Shown here piece after piece: positions 21,921 to 33,692 of a stretch of 64,000 nucleotides of DNA (positions are counted from its first letter, which is position 1; each line of letters opens with the position of its first letter). The DNA is taken from assembly GCA_010093485.1 (NCBI GenBank), contig MU001505.1, positions 89,375 to 153,374 on the forward strand, in the 5' to 3' direction. The stretch is from Karstenula rhodostoma CBS 690.94. Lineage: Eukaryota > Ascomycota > Dothideomycetes > Pleosporales > Didymosphaeriaceae. Under the pieces are notes generated by a model. The model was not told where the DNA came from. It did not search any database and was given only the letters and a program-made list of their open reading frames with translations. Made by a program: the position numbers and the translations under genes.

Positions 21921-23348
21921 ATGCCTCCAAACAGCATCTTTCCATTGTTCTTGACGAAGAAGGGTCCGACAGTCAAGGCAGTGCAAGAGGTGCTCCGGTG
22001 CATCGGAGAAGCATCCGCGGGCACCAAAGATGTGGTGCAAAATCGTCTCCTCACAAAGGCCGTGTGCAGAAAACTTCCGCGGACAAACTGGCCTCGCGGG
22101 GACGAGGAGAAAAAAAGCTCCAGGATCTTGTCCATCGACATGGGCATCAAGAATCTGGCGTACTGCGTTGCCGATGTTGAGAAACCCGCATCTACCCACG
22201 ACACTACAAACATGAATTTTCTCTCGTGGCGCCGACTGGATCTCAGCGAAGCGTTTCGGGAGTATGATGTGGATTTGTTAGGCGGGGCCGTGGAGACCCT
22301 TGAGAAAAAAGCAGTCCTCGAAGGTCGGGAAGACGAGGATCTTTACACGCCGGAAAACCTGTCACGAATGGGTTATTGGTTCTTGCGAAAGATTCTGGAC
22401 GACTGGAATCCGGACGTCATCCTCATTGAGCGGCAGAGGTGGCGTAGTGCAGGCAGCCCCTCGATACAACAATGGACTGTGCGAGTAAATACACTGGAGG
22501 CGGTCATGTGGGCTGTGATGACGGCCTTGAAGACTGAACGCAAAAAGCATTTTGACCGGCGGATGCATGCGGTGGACCCTAAACGTGTAGGACACTTCTG
22601 GCTCGATGGCGTGACGCCGATGCCAGCACCTCCGCGAACGGGCAAGAAGAAGGTCTCTAAATTGCTGAGTAAATCTGAAGACGAGGACATCATTGGAGCA
22701 GTCGACGATGGGGACGCAGGAAGCACCAAGAAGCTGACCCGCGGCAAAGCAGAGAAAAGAGCAAAAATCTCACTCCTGCGGACCTGGCTCGACTCGGAGC
22801 ATCCTTCTACGACACTATCAACCAGCGAAAAGACCGCCGAAACCGGGACCCTTTACCCTAACATATCCTTCACCTTCTCCCACCAGGAACGTTCAGACTC
22901 CCTAAACTACGGCGCCGACGGTACGCGCCAAGCACTCCTCTACGCAACCGACAAACCCTCTGAAAGAGCAAAAAGGACCAGATACTACAAAGCCTACGTA
23001 AGGAAGGTCGACGACATCACAGACTGCTTCCTGCAGGCCGCGGCGTGGGTGGCTTGGGACGAGAACCTGAGGAGTTTGGAGCCAGAGGTGGGAGAGCTGA
23101 CGGCGCAGGTGGAGGAGAAGCTTGGGCGAAAATTAGAGGGGCGGTTAGCGGATGGTGTGAAAGAGGTACAGGATAGTTGGGGGAATGCTGCAGATGGGGG
23201 CGAGGAGGGGAAGAAGGTGGCGAAGAGGTCGCTGAGGAGTAGGAAAACAAAGACGAAGACGGAAGAGCTGGAGTCTGTGGAGGATAAGGAGCCTGGAAAG
23301 TTACCTAGGACGAAAAGAAAGGCTGGGAAATCAACGGAGGAAGTGTGA
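21921..23348 (+). CDS. CCE1: Mitochondrial Holliday-junction resolvase (Cce1/Ydc2 family)
   Basis: A single-exon frame of 475 residues. The N-terminal about 45 residues (VKAVQEVLRCIGEASAGTKDVVQNRLL) look like the SAP-type DNA-binding helix pair that precedes the nuclease domain in this family. The RNase H-like core starts with SIDMGIKNLAYCV, whose Asp is the first catalytic acid. VILIERQRWRSAG supplies the second acidic residue, and KVDDITDCFLQAAAWVAW the last. Family members cut four-way DNA junctions and resolve recombination intermediates of mitochondrial DNA. The C-terminal 100 residues are charged and low in complexity, a lineage extension. Import signals are not obvious at the N-terminus, so mitochondrial location rests on the family. 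Confidence 0.9.
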   Translation: MPPNSIFPLFLTKKGPTVKAVQEVLRCIGEASAGTKDVVQNRLLTKAVCRKLPRTNWPRGDEEKKSSRILSIDMGIKNLAYCVADVEKPASTHDTTNMNFLSWRRLDLSEAFREYDVDLLGGAVETLEKKAVLEGREDEDLYTPENLSRMGYWFLRKILDDWNPDVILIERQRWRSAGSPSIQQWTVRVNTLEAVMWAVMTALKTERKKHFDRRMHAVDPKRVGHFWLDGVTPMPAPPRTGKKKVSKLLSKSEDEDIIGAVDDGDAGSTKKLTRGKAEKRAKISLLRTWLDSEHPSTTLSTSEKTAETGTLYPNISFTFSHQERSDSLNYGADGTRQALLYATDKPSERAKRTRYYKAYVRKVDDITDCFLQAAAWVAWDENLRSLEPEVGELTAQVEEKLGRKLEGRLADGVKEVQDSWGNAADGGEEGKKVAKRSLRSRKTKTKTEELESVEDKEPGKLPRTKRKAGKSTEEV

Positions 23349-23635
23349 TATGATTCTGGAGTACCGCAATCCTGGACGAGCACACGGTATGAGACTGTCG
23401 CTATCTTTACAAAATGCACTTCGTGCATAAAGAGGGCATTTGTCGTGCCATTGTTCCATTGTTCAAGAATCCGAGAATCTGATCACAATACTAAGACAGG
23501 GTCTGAGTACCGCCGGCCAACGTATTGCCCACCCTGGGGTAAACCATCGCACTGTGAATCTCGTCCTGGCGCTGTACACTTGTGTAGGTTCTCGCTCGCT
23601 TCCACGGAGATCGCTACCATCTGACGACTAATCTC

Positions 23636-25430
23636 TCACCAGTAATACAGATATTGCCGACCCTTCGCATCGGTGTACAGCGTCTCGTCTTTCCCGTCCG
23701 TCCGTCCAGCCTTCCGATCCGCATATTTCGCGTTCGCAATCTTGAAACCCATCACCTGCAGTATCACCACCGTCAGCCAAACTGCTCCAAGGCTCAAGCA
23801 TGCAATCCATGCGTTTCGATACAGGGGTGCGTCGCTTCCTCTGAAGACCTGATTGCCATATGTGCCACCGAGATTCGAGCATCCGATGTACACGGCATAT
23901 GCGATTGCGCGATGCTGGGGCGTTTTCGAGTTGAGAGAGAGCCAGGTCACGTTGAGTGGCTGCCACGATGGCGCGGCGTTGGTTATCACGAGCGCAGCGT
24001 AGAATGCCCAGCTGCCCTGTGAAGTCACGGGGAGATGGAAAAGCGCGATCAAGCCCGCCATTGTCCACACCGCTGTGAATATGATGGCGTATCCGAAGCG
24101 CTTGTAGCGATCGACATAGAAGCTTAACGCGAGCCCACCCAAAGACGCGATGATGGGTGCCGGTGCACTGAGAAGGTTCGCGCGGATGCTGGTGAAGCCC
24201 AGCGATTTGATGATGGTAGCTCCCCAAGTTGACAGACCGTTGACCGACTGGAGACCGCTGAGGCAGGCAAGTAAGTATGGCCACGTCTTCCAGTCCGATA
24301 GCACTTCGATTATGTCCTTTACTGTAATCTTCATTGTCGCCGCTTGGCCCTTCCTAGGGTCTTTGCGTATGATCCGTGCGACGAAGATGTCCGCTTCACG
24401 AGGGGAGAGCCAAGGTCGTGTGGGAATCGTGCCCGCGAAGAGGCGATCCGTGTCATGTGGCGATTTGGGAACGAAGGCCAGTGCCAAAACACCAGTTGCT
24501 GAGAAGGGGATCAGTCGCACTTCAATCTGCTACGGTACGCTTGGATACATACTGATGGTTGAGACGCCACAAATGAGGAATATCCTAGATTTGCGTTAAC
24601 AGACAATACTCGGAGTAAGACCGATGCCTGATCCTTACCATTGCCACCCTTTCAAACCTCCGTGGCCCTCCAGTCGCAAAGATCCAGCAGATATTAGCGA
24701 TCCAAAGGCTGCAGATAAAGAAGGACCAAAGAAGAACAAAGTAGTGCGCTTAGCAAGCTCGTCTTGTGTATACCTGAGCACGAACGATAAGCGTGTACAC
24801 TCAAAGTATACCAAATCCTAGGTCAACTCACCATCTTGACAGCGTGTAAAGACCGCCTGGTATGAATCCACTCTCAGCCATTCCAAGAAACAAACGCGCT
24901 GCGTACCAACCTCCAGTATTCTTCACAAACATCTGCAGGACTTCGATAAATCCCCAAGTGATGACCTGAAGTGGTATCCAGTAGTGCGCTCCAACGCGGT
25001 GCAAAACCATGTTGGACGGTATCTCGAGAAGCACGATACCGAACCATAACAGCGACACGCCGGTATTTGCTTGGTCTCTGGTCATTCCGGTGTCTTTGAG
25101 GAAGGTGGAGGTAAGGACACCGGATATATTGGTCCGATCGATGGCCATCCAGGTGAACATCAATGTGAAGAGCGGCAGGAAGAGGAAATCGGCTTTGCGG
25201 ACAACTTTCGCTTCCTCCTCTTTAGTCCAGCTGACCAAGATCTCTTTGCCATGCCTCTCGATGACTTGATGCAGCAGTCCATCCGGGTTATCTTCAGCGT
25301 CTCGCTCTGCGCTTTCTGACAAGGTGCGAGATGCATCGATCGATATGCTCTCTTTCTCGTGGGGGGTTTTTCCAGGAACAAGGGGAGCAGCAGCGACAGG
25401 CGCCAACGATTCGGTGACTTTTGAAGCCAT
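23636..25430 (-). CDS. MFS transporter, anion:cation symporter (Dal5/Tna1-like) family
   Basis: Four exons (25430-24832, 24773-24639, 24584-24553, 24498-23636) join in frame to 542 residues, a normal size. After a polar N-terminus the first helices carry VVRKADFLFLPLFTLMF and IDRTNISG, then LLWFGIVLLEIPSNMVLHRVG, typical of the allantoate/nicotinate permease family. W-Y-T-Q-D-E-L-A-K-R-T opens the second exon at the usual cytosolic position. About twelve membrane segments are visible. The substrate should be a small organic acid anion and cannot be named. The gene is divergent from a DODA-type dioxygenase gene 583 bp away, so uptake and breakdown of one compound may be linked. The third exon is only 32 nt. 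Confidence 0.9.
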
Positions 25431-26013
25431 AGCAACACAAACGCAGCCTCGTTTACGATGAAAAGCACATCACTCTGAGCTCGAACAACTTTGCGATGTC
25501 CTGATCTATTAACTGATCCTTTCCACGAGTCATAAATTGTGCGAAAGTTGTAGCAATAGACCCTTCCGATGTCAACATCTTCTAGCCTAGATTACCAGCA
25601 TGGAAGCGACATTTTGCTGCGCGCATCTCCTCGCCACCATGTACACGGTAGTGGTTTTCAACACAACTCTCCGCGGAACCTTTTACACTTACGCTTTATC
25701 GAGCTTGATGCGTCGAAATATGCAAGCCTTTCGGACACCCATTGGGCAGTTGTTATCTCTAATGTCGTTGACTGGGTTAGCCGACGATGTTGTCTTTGGC
25801 CCTAGGTATTGCGTTATCACCCCGAACACGACAACTGCCGAATGGTGGCACCGCGAACTCTTCGCGTAGCTTTCGTACGAAGTGGTCCAAAAGCGCTACC
25901 ATTAGCCCATTGCGCAGCGCCCGCTATCAAAAGCACAACACTCTGCGTACGCGCATCTCCGGTCACGATTCAGTCGTATCGATCTCACACTTAACTACGC
26001 ACCCTTAGCAAAC
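25431..26013. promoter_or_regulatory. Divergent promoter region, MFS transporter and dioxygenase
   Basis: 583 bp shared by two outward-facing genes. Several small overlapping plus-strand frames lie here, but none carries a motif. No defined operator was recognised. Confidence 0.5.
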
Positions 26014-27103
26014 ATGCCATCCATCGAAAGCTCCAAGGCCCTACCAACGTATTTTATTGGGCACGCGGGAGTGGGACTTCTGTTCAAGGAATCCGAGAAC
26101 AATCGCGTGGTGCAAAACAACCTTAGAGAAATTGGAAAAGAGATACTTGCGCTGTCCCCCCGCCCAAAGGCTGTTGTAATCTTCAGTGGACATTTTGAAG
26201 CCGGCGAGCTCCATGGACCTGGTGTAATCGAAGGTGATCATTCAGTCCTTACCTTTCTAGACTAAGACTAAACGCGCACAGTGAACGTGAAGCGCAACAC
26301 CCCGATTCTTGTATGCACATCTCCCCACAATCAAAGACGCAACCAACCTAGAGACAGCACGATTTCGTCAATGACTTCCATGATTCCCACCCTTTCGTCT
26401 ACGAGTATGACTGGCCGCATCTAGACGCGCCCGAGCTCGCAACGTCTATCTGGAAACATCTCATCGACTCCGGTATTGAAGCCAAGCGGGTGCAGCGTGG
26501 TGTAGACCATGGCACATGGGTACCGTTCAAAATCATGTTTCCGCCCGAGGATCCATTGGACGTACCTATCATACAAGTTTCGACATTCCACGGCTATGAC
26601 CTGGAGAGTCAGATACGGCTGGGTGAAGCTATCCAGTCTCTGAGGTACGAGAGACAGATGTGGCTGCAGATTCCGCTGATCTTGGCAACGTAGGCACGAA
26701 GGGTTCCTTGTGGTAGCCTCGGGAATGTCAGTCCATTCTTTCGCATCGATTTCGGAGATCCGTCAAGCACAGACCGATGAGGAGCGAACTGTCACAAGCG
26801 AGAAGGTCCTGAGGGAATCGCGGACTTTCGATAAGCAGCTCCGCGGCGCACTTGCCAATAGCGATGCAGCGAAGAGGAGAGATGCACTTTTGAAGTTGGA
26901 GCAATTGCCCGAGTTCAAACGCTCGCATCCGACGGTTGAGGTAGATGGTTTTTTCCTGACGTGTGTTGAGGACGTGCTGACGATGGTAGCATTTTACCCC
27001 ACTGCTTGTGGCGGCTGGTGCGGCTGGCGATGGGGAAGCCCACCCTCTTGGTGTCGATGTGGTGGAGGCGGGCTTCAGCTACTTGAATGTTCGATTTGGG
27101 TAG
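26014..27103 (+). CDS. DODA-type extradiol aromatic ring-opening dioxygenase (LigB fold)
   Basis: Five exons (26014-26233, 26282-26310, 26358-26644, 26694-26940, 26990-27103) join in frame to 298 residues. The metal-binding pattern of the family is visible: an N-terminal GHAG, VVIFSGHFE, then RGVDHGTWVPFKIMFP with its conserved His, the Q-V-S strand (IIQVSTFHG), and ASGMSVHSF. The C-terminal HFTPLLVAAGAAGDGEAHPL matches the closing His-containing motif of 4,5-DOPA dioxygenase-like proteins. Such enzymes open catechol-type rings with Fe or Zn. The substrate is unknown; a divergent organic-anion MFS transporter suggests use of an aromatic or related acid. The second exon has only 29 nt. Confidence 0.92.
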
Positions 27104-29837
27104 AATTGACAACATCCAAGCGAATTAACACGGTTAGTGTCAGCATCCAAGTATCGTGTCGTCATCTTGAAGTTGATGATGTGCTGGAGCCGTCATAGGT
27201 AGGCCTCCTTGGCCGCTAGCTTACATTCTTGCGGCATCAGCCTCACAGGTCTACCGCTGTACTCTCTGCTACCGCAGACATCATTCGTACACAGGCTCCT
27301 CTCGGCGGATACACTTCTGTATCATGCCTAGTATAAGCTGTCATGACGGTTGAATAATCAGTGCCGATTTTTCTCACATTCTCGATCCGAGGCAGTTAGG
27401 AGCACAGAAGACATATATCTTGAAGATCATGCCATCTCTTACAACAGATTCTAGACATACTTGAGATTACGTGCAATGCTCTAGTTACGCACTCGATTTT
27501 AATCATTACAACCTTGTTGATGATGAAAGGTTTTGTCCTTGGCGTAACAAGTCGGGCCCCGGAGCCGAGGAAGACCATCGGAAAGTGCCCGGGGGTATCC
27601 GCGAGGAGGTGGTAGTGTGGTAAGCTTCAGCCCCGCAGCCCCTCAGCACCGTCCCTACGATAAAGGAGTCGAGAACGCGTGAAACTAACTGACCAGGGTG
27701 GTTACGCTTCATTCAAGGAAATCTTCGGTGGCGGGTAGAGCTAGGCGGTTGCATTGGTGACAAACCGAAGTCACCTTCTACCATAATTGTTGGGGCCTAC
27801 CCGAAGCATTCCGTGGGTGGCAGGCATTCCGCTAGATCTACAATCACTTAGGAGATCCCACTATCTTCTAAAGACTAATGGTTGAATTCAGACATAGAGA
27901 GAAAGAGAGAGATCTAGCAAAGTACACCTTGTCAGTAAACTTTCCTCTAAAAAAGATGTCGCCGCATGACCCATACGGCGAAGATAGAGCATACCGTGTC
28001 AATTTCCGACATATCAAACACAATCAGCGCTAAGTATACAATAAGGCGATTGATAAGTTGCCCCTGAAGTTGCACTAAGCTGTGGACGAGCTGGCGGTGC
28101 TGTTGTAAGTTTGGTATGATGCGTTGTCCCAAGGTAGGCAATGCAGATGTCCAACTTATAGATTATTGTATTTATGGGAAATTTAGCTTGTCACAATCAG
28201 TGCGCTTCCTAGTACACTGTAGAGTAGAACATAAGACAGTCACAATTCCCGTCTCACAATGAACTTGAACCGCCTTGGAATCGCAGTAATAGTGGGGAGA
28301 TGATACACAGCCCACCGCTGTATCGATTACACCTGATAGCACAAATCTGTGTCATATATGGTCACAGGGTGTATAGGAGTCATGCATGGAGCACCCGTGT
28401 ATGCCTTCGGGGATTATACCCCTGATCGGGCCGCCAATGCTTGCTTACCTAACCTTGTTTATCCACTCATAACGCTTCCTTTTGTATCACTTTTGGACGG
28501 CAGTCCATGTTTGTCTATCACTTTACGGGACACTACTTTGTAGTTCGAGTCAACAATCAGAAAACCACATACCCCTGATCATGATAAAACTCCGCGGGAA
28601 GGCCTAATTCTCGCTTCTCATTCGCTGCAGCAAGCAATTTGTGCTGCCTCCCTTTCCAATCTCGTAGACTTGCATGAACAGTTCTCTGTTGTCTTTCTCA
28701 AACCAGATGCGGCAATCGTGCATCTTCTTCCTACCATAGGAACACGCCGAAAATGTGTTGCTCCAAGCATGAATCTCTAGACCATTCCGAGCGCAGTAAC
28801 TGGTTAGATCGCAGTAGAAACTGTGTAGGTCATCTTCAACGGTTCTCATTTCCCAAGAGACTGTTCTTTGGAAGAGTGCTTCCTCTTTCGGTTAGCGCAT
28901 TCTGCCGTCATGTGGTGTCCGTGGCACGCACCTGTCGGCAGACATCCTCGCGCACGATCGACAGCAAGCATGAGCAGAACACTTACAGCACAAGGGGAGC
29001 CAGATGACATGTGGGTCTTCCTCACGGACGCTGGCGGACTAGATGGAAAGCCTCCCGCGGTGGCATCCGGCCTGCTCTACCGTCTCTTGCTTGGTCACGG
29101 CGCAGTCCGCCACCGCCCCCACAATACTTATCGTGACCAGGAAGGAATGTGAACACCGGCGCAGGAAAAGAAAACTGGCGCCCGGGAAGATGCTCAAGTT
29201 TGAAAAGATATGTTCGAGGTACATTTGGGGCACGGCTTTTCCCCAGGTGGCTGACGATTGCGACTTCCAGAACGAGGGATTCGGTTTGCGAACTGCTGCA
29301 TTCAAAAAACCAACCAGTAAGTATCCTTGCTGCTGTTTCTACCGATAGGACAAGTGGGAGGGGTGCCGAAGCCAGTTGGATGAAGGTATTCACAAAACAT
29401 CCCACGCCGGAGTTGACCAATCAGTTTTCGGTAATCCGATCCTCAGTCTACGACAACCAAGCTCACGATGCGCCATTGGGCCTAGAATGCGTGAGGTGAC
29501 GTATACATATATCTATGGTTGGTGTGGCAGCAGAGGGGCACGCTTCAATATCCCTTGCGCACGCTTCAACTCCTCAAGCATTCCTCTGCCTTTCACGAGC
29601 GTAAGCGACAAGGTCTTTCCCTGACACAACAGCGCGTTGAAGACGCGACCTGGTCGAATTCCAGCAATCCAAGGAAAAGATGGCTGTATCGGAGCGAATG
29701 TCTTCATCGTCGCGGCTCCCTTCTAACCTTGCGATCACCCTCTTATGCGACTGTGCGCATTACGCAGCTGTTGTTTACAAAGCTCGACTGAATTTACGGC
29801 GGGCATGCTTTTCTAAACACACACAAGAGACACCATC
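27104..29837. other. Gene-poor stretch of 2.7 kb
   Basis: No gene with a recognisable product is visible. A coding-like minus-strand piece lies at 28604-28894 (about 95 codons, reported as a finding), and scattered frames occur at 29020-29420. The last few hundred bases should contain the Axl2 promoter. Confidence 0.5.
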
Positions 29838-32800
29838 ATGCAGTTGGCGGCCCTTCTTTGCCTCCTGGCCACTGCGGTCGCGACATCGCCCGAAGTCAAC
29901 TTCCCTCTCAACCTCCAACTACCCCCCGTCGCGCGGGTCGGTAAAGCGTACAGCTTCCAGTTTGCCGCGACTACCTTTCAGCCAGACCCAGATCAGCTCG
30001 TGTACTCGATAGCTGGTGGTCCGTCGTGGCTCCACATCCATAGCGAGAACAGAACGCTTTGGGGGACTCCGGAGGCGAAAGATGCTGGGACGGCAACGTT
30101 CACAGTTGTTGCAGCTGGTGAGGCAGGCTCAGTGGCCAATATGGACACGCGGCTTCCTGTCGAGAAAGATGACGGACCCAAAGCAAGCGGGAACATTTCG
30201 CAAGCCCTTTCCAAGCTAGGTCAACTGTCGGGACCACGAAACATCACCCTTCTTCCTTCAAAAAAATTCGATTTCGTCCTGGATCAAGATACCTTCGAAG
30301 GGAATGGCAAAAAGCTATCTTACCATGCCACTCTTGCCGACCACACGCCACTGCCTTCTTGGATTAGCTTCGATGCCAAAGAGTTGCGCTTTGCTGGAAC
30401 GACACCCTCGTCGAGTAGCCCGCAGGCATTCGATATTCTTCTCGTCGCGTCCAATACACCTGGTTTTGCGGCCGCATCAACATCGTTTACTTTAGTCATC
30501 AACAACCACCTGCTTCTCTTCAAGCCAACAACGCAGACCGTGAACGTGACGAAGGGGCAAGGCGTGCATATAAAAGGGCTTAAGAGCATGTTGTACCTGG
30601 ACAATGCCCCAATCCGCGACGATGATGTTCAGTCCGCCACCGCTAATTTACCGAAATGGTTGTCATTTGATAGCCGCTCCTTCGACATCAGCGGAACTCC
30701 GCCCTCTGGTCTCATGTCTCAAGACATCTCGGTCACCGTGAAGGACAAATCGGGGGGCTCCGCAGAGCACACGGTTCATCTCACGTTCACTTCTGAATTG
30801 TTCATTGGAGAAATTGGCCACTTGAACATTACTCCGGGGGTTTACTTCGACCAGCAAATACCGAGATCCATTTTATCATCTGATAAGGAGACCGTCTCTA
30901 TGGAGTTTGGCAAATTGAACAAGTGGTTGAGATTTGACCCAGAGACACTAATCGTATCCGGAATTCTACCGGAAACTACGGTAGCTACTACTATCGAGGG
31001 ATCCTTGACCGCAACTTCTTCAGACGGTAAGACGAAGGATACGCAAACCTTCCAGATTGACGTGTTGGGAAGCGACGTGGGTAATCCCTCCGATCCTTTG
31101 AACTCGGACACCAAAGACAACAAATCTGCTTCAAATTCAGACTCGGATGGCTCTTCGAAGCAAAAGACCGGAATAATCGTTGGCGCCGTCTTAGCTTCAT
31201 TATTCGCCGTGGCTATACTTGTTCTTCTATTTCTGTCCTTTTGCCGGCGACGAAAAAGTAACGAGCAAGGTTACATTGACGCCGGTGCTGCCGGGAGTCC
31301 GCGGAAGAGAGATATTTCGGGCCCAATTCCCATTGCTACAGGAGTGGGAGAGATCGATAGAGCAGAGTACGACGATCTCGAGAAGGGGAAACTGGACGGC
31401 TCACCTCCTCGGCTTCTTGAACGTCCGCCTCAACTCCATCTTCTTCCGCTGCCCTTGGTCAGGAGAGGTGTCTACGCTCATTCCCGTGAGACGTCGTTGA
31501 ACGACCGGGACGACAACCTTGTCACGAAACTACACGAATCTTTCAATTTCAAGGTCGAGAACGAACCCATACACCATCCCGCCGACTCGATGAAAATACC
31601 AACTGACATACTACGACGAAAGTCAGCAGGCTCACCCGATCTACAACGGAAAAGTACGCATGGCGCTTCGAAGGAGAAAGAAAAGGAGAAAGAAAAAGAA
31701 AGACGCCGTAGCTCTGGAAAGCGACGCGCTACACGCCGAAGCCACGCACAATCAGCATCGCGAGGCACTAATGCTTCGGCCGCACAGCGAACTATGAGTT
31801 CAAGTTCGCATACTACCGCATTGTCTACTGTTCCATCTGCATTTCCTCAGCCCTCGAAAGCCCGTCGTACCGCGCAGTTCACGATCCCGTTCGAGAAGCG
31901 CCAGAGCATACGACCCGTCGTACCCTCGTCCCCATACGAGAGCCCCGAGCGCGTCGAGCGCCTGCTCGACCGCCGAACCATCGACGAAAAGCGCCACAGC
32001 TACATCCGAAAACGCGCTTCCGCTCAGCAGTCGCCGCTCTTCGCGGGGTCCCGCGTCTCATCGTCGACGTACACCACTCCGCCTGACTTTATAGGTGACA
32101 CGGGTATGGCGCACCTGTCTCCCCTGAAGCCGATTTCTCCTAATATAGTCAAGCCGAGTGACACGATCCGCGGGTCGGACCACGACCTGCCTGCAAGCCT
32201 CCGCATCCGAAAGCCCGCCGACACGCCCTCGCCTGCGACGATCCACTTCGATCTCTCCAAGAGTCTGAGGAAGAACAGACCCGCGAATGGGCTCAGACGG
32301 AGACACACGGATGCGCCCTCATCCAAGAGCAGTGACGCAGATGAGCCGCCGCCGCGGTCGGCACTTCGTCCTGGAACCGCGGTGTATCAGTCTACAGGCA
32401 TCAGTCACTCCCCAAATCAGGCAAGTCTCCGCGGTCCGATGATACGAGACACGTTAAACAAGACTCTGGGCGAGGAAGTTTTCAAGGATGCGGAGCTGAG
32501 CGAGAGCAACTACTCCAGCGAAGAAGAAGACATAGCAGACGCGGAGCGCCGCCACACGCTCAAGCCCAGCAACTCGGTCAAGAACTGGATTGGCCCGCTC
32601 AAGATTGACAAGATCGGAGAGAAGAGCCAACGCGAGAGTAAACGTGACAGCAGACGCAGCAGCAAGCGCGACAGCAAAGCGCTCAAGCGTGCCAACGAAC
32701 GCGATCCCACGCCCTTCTACCGCCCCGACCGCCTCGAGCACGGCGGAAAGGAGAACATCGACACCACCCTCTACAGCCTAGCCGACAACACTCCCGCGAA

Positions 32801-33692
32801 GAACCCCCCAGCAGAGGAACCACCGCAAAACCGCGCATCCACTGACCACCACCACCGCCGCAAGGTCCGCTCCCGCAACTTCTCCCGCGCCATCACCCGC
32901 TCGCCGTCGACCCGCACCAGCACTGCGCCCACGCAGCCCCTCCGGCGAGTCCCCTCCCCCGACCAACGCCACTCCCGGAAATCCCTGCACTCGCGCTCCT
33001 GCTCCCGCCACTCCATCTCCCGCCCCAAGATGCACTCGCGCTCGCGCACGCAGTCAGGCGCGTATCCGCGCTGGGCCGACATCCGCACATCTCTACCCGC
33101 CAACGAGCGCAGCAGCAGCAGCTGTACTACACGAGCGCGGCGCAGCACGGTGGAGTCGTCCGCGACGGAGCGGGACGGCGCGGGCCACGTCGTGGGATAC
33201 GGCGAGGATGAGGCGCCGCGGATTGAGGAGCTGCGGCGGGAGAGCATCGGGATAGGGATTGGTGAGTCGACGTCGGCGAGGGACTCTAATCTCGTGCACA
33301 CGCACTCGTCGCCGTTTTACCATGCTAAGCGCGACACTGTTCTTCCTGCGCCGTCTACGCCGCCCCAGTCTGCGGCGGTGGGGCTGGGGCTGTCGTTGTT
33401 GGGTGGCGGCCATGCGGAGGAGGATGCGACGCCGGGGCCTGAGACTGCTGTTAGGGGAGGGGAAGAGACTGCGGTAAAAGGGGGAGCGGTCGTTGGGGAG
33501 AGTAGTGTGGCGAGTCAGGTGGAGGAGGGGAGTCCGGAGATGCTGAGGGTGGTGGAAGGGAAGGGGAAGAGGCCTGTCAGTGTGGAAGTGGACGAGGAGA
33601 CGCAGAGGCGGAAAGGGTTTGGGAGTTTGAAGGGGGTGTTGGGGCGGGGGTCGAGTATTTGGAAGAGTCGGGAGTCAAAGGCGTTTCTTTGA
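29838..33692 (+). CDS. AXL2: Axl2-like polarity and bud-site protein with cadherin-like repeats
   Basis: A single-exon frame of 1284 residues. A signal peptide (QLAALLCLLATAVAT) is followed by about four cadherin-like (CADG) repeats: each has a strand pattern with PSWLHI, LPSWISFD, LPKWLSFDSRSFDISGTPP or LNKWLRFDPETLIVSGILP, the W-L-x-F-D ... G-T/I-P hallmark. One membrane helix (IIVGAVLASLFAVAILVLLFLSF) lies at about 444-467, then CRRRK. The 800-residue cytosolic tail is disordered, rich in Ser, Arg and Glu, with a K-E repeat at about 612-622. Yeast Axl2 marks axial bud sites; filamentous orthologs act in conidiation, septation and polarity. It converges with the Dre2 gene. Confidence 0.93.
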   Translation: MQLAALLCLLATAVATSPEVNFPLNLQLPPVARVGKAYSFQFAATTFQPDPDQLVYSIAGGPSWLHIHSENRTLWGTPEAKDAGTATFTVVAAGEAGSVANMDTRLPVEKDDGPKASGNISQALSKLGQLSGPRNITLLPSKKFDFVLDQDTFEGNGKKLSYHATLADHTPLPSWISFDAKELRFAGTTPSSSSPQAFDILLVASNTPGFAAASTSFTLVINNHLLLFKPTTQTVNVTKGQGVHIKGLKSMLYLDNAPIRDDDVQSATANLPKWLSFDSRSFDISGTPPSGLMSQDISVTVKDKSGGSAEHTVHLTFTSELFIGEIGHLNITPGVYFDQQIPRSILSSDKETVSMEFGKLNKWLRFDPETLIVSGILPETTVATTIEGSLTATSSDGKTKDTQTFQIDVLGSDVGNPSDPLNSDTKDNKSASNSDSDGSSKQKTGIIVGAVLASLFAVAILVLLFLSFCRRRKSNEQGYIDAGAAGSPRKRDISGPIPIATGVGEIDRAEYDDLEKGKLDGSPPRLLERPPQLHLLPLPLVRRGVYAHSRETSLNDRDDNLVTKLHESFNFKVENEPIHHPADSMKIPTDILRRKSAGSPDLQRKSTHGASKEKEKEKEKERRRSSGKRRATRRSHAQSASRGTNASAAQRTMSSSSHTTALSTVPSAFPQPSKARRTAQFTIPFEKRQSIRPVVPSSPYESPERVERLLDRRTIDEKRHSYIRKRASAQQSPLFAGSRVSSSTYTTPPDFIGDTGMAHLSPLKPISPNIVKPSDTIRGSDHDLPASLRIRKPADTPSPATIHFDLSKSLRKNRPANGLRRRHTDAPSSKSSDADEPPPRSALRPGTAVYQSTGISHSPNQASLRGPMIRDTLNKTLGEEVFKDAELSESNYSSEEEDIADAERRHTLKPSNSVKNWIGPLKIDKIGEKSQRESKRDSRRSSKRDSKALKRANERDPTPFYRPDRLEHGGKENIDTTLYSLADNTPAKNPPAEEPPQNRASTDHHHRRKVRSRNFSRAITRSPSTRTSTAPTQPLRRVPSPDQRHSRKSLHSRSCSRHSISRPKMHSRSRTQSGAYPRWADIRTSLPANERSSSSCTTRARRSTVESSATERDGAGHVVGYGEDEAPRIEELRRESIGIGIGESTSARDSNLVHTHSSPFYHAKRDTVLPAPSTPPQSAAVGLGLSLLGGGHAEEDATPGPETAVRGGEETAVKGGAVVGESSVASQVEEGSPEMLRVVEGKGKRPVSVEVDEETQRRKGFGSLKGVLGRGSSIWKSRESKAFL

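Noticed and set aside
25569..25869. Small plus-strand frames in the MFS/dioxygenase promoter
   Set aside because: Several overlapping frames are open at once, without motif or a suitable start context. They are more likely promoter DNA.
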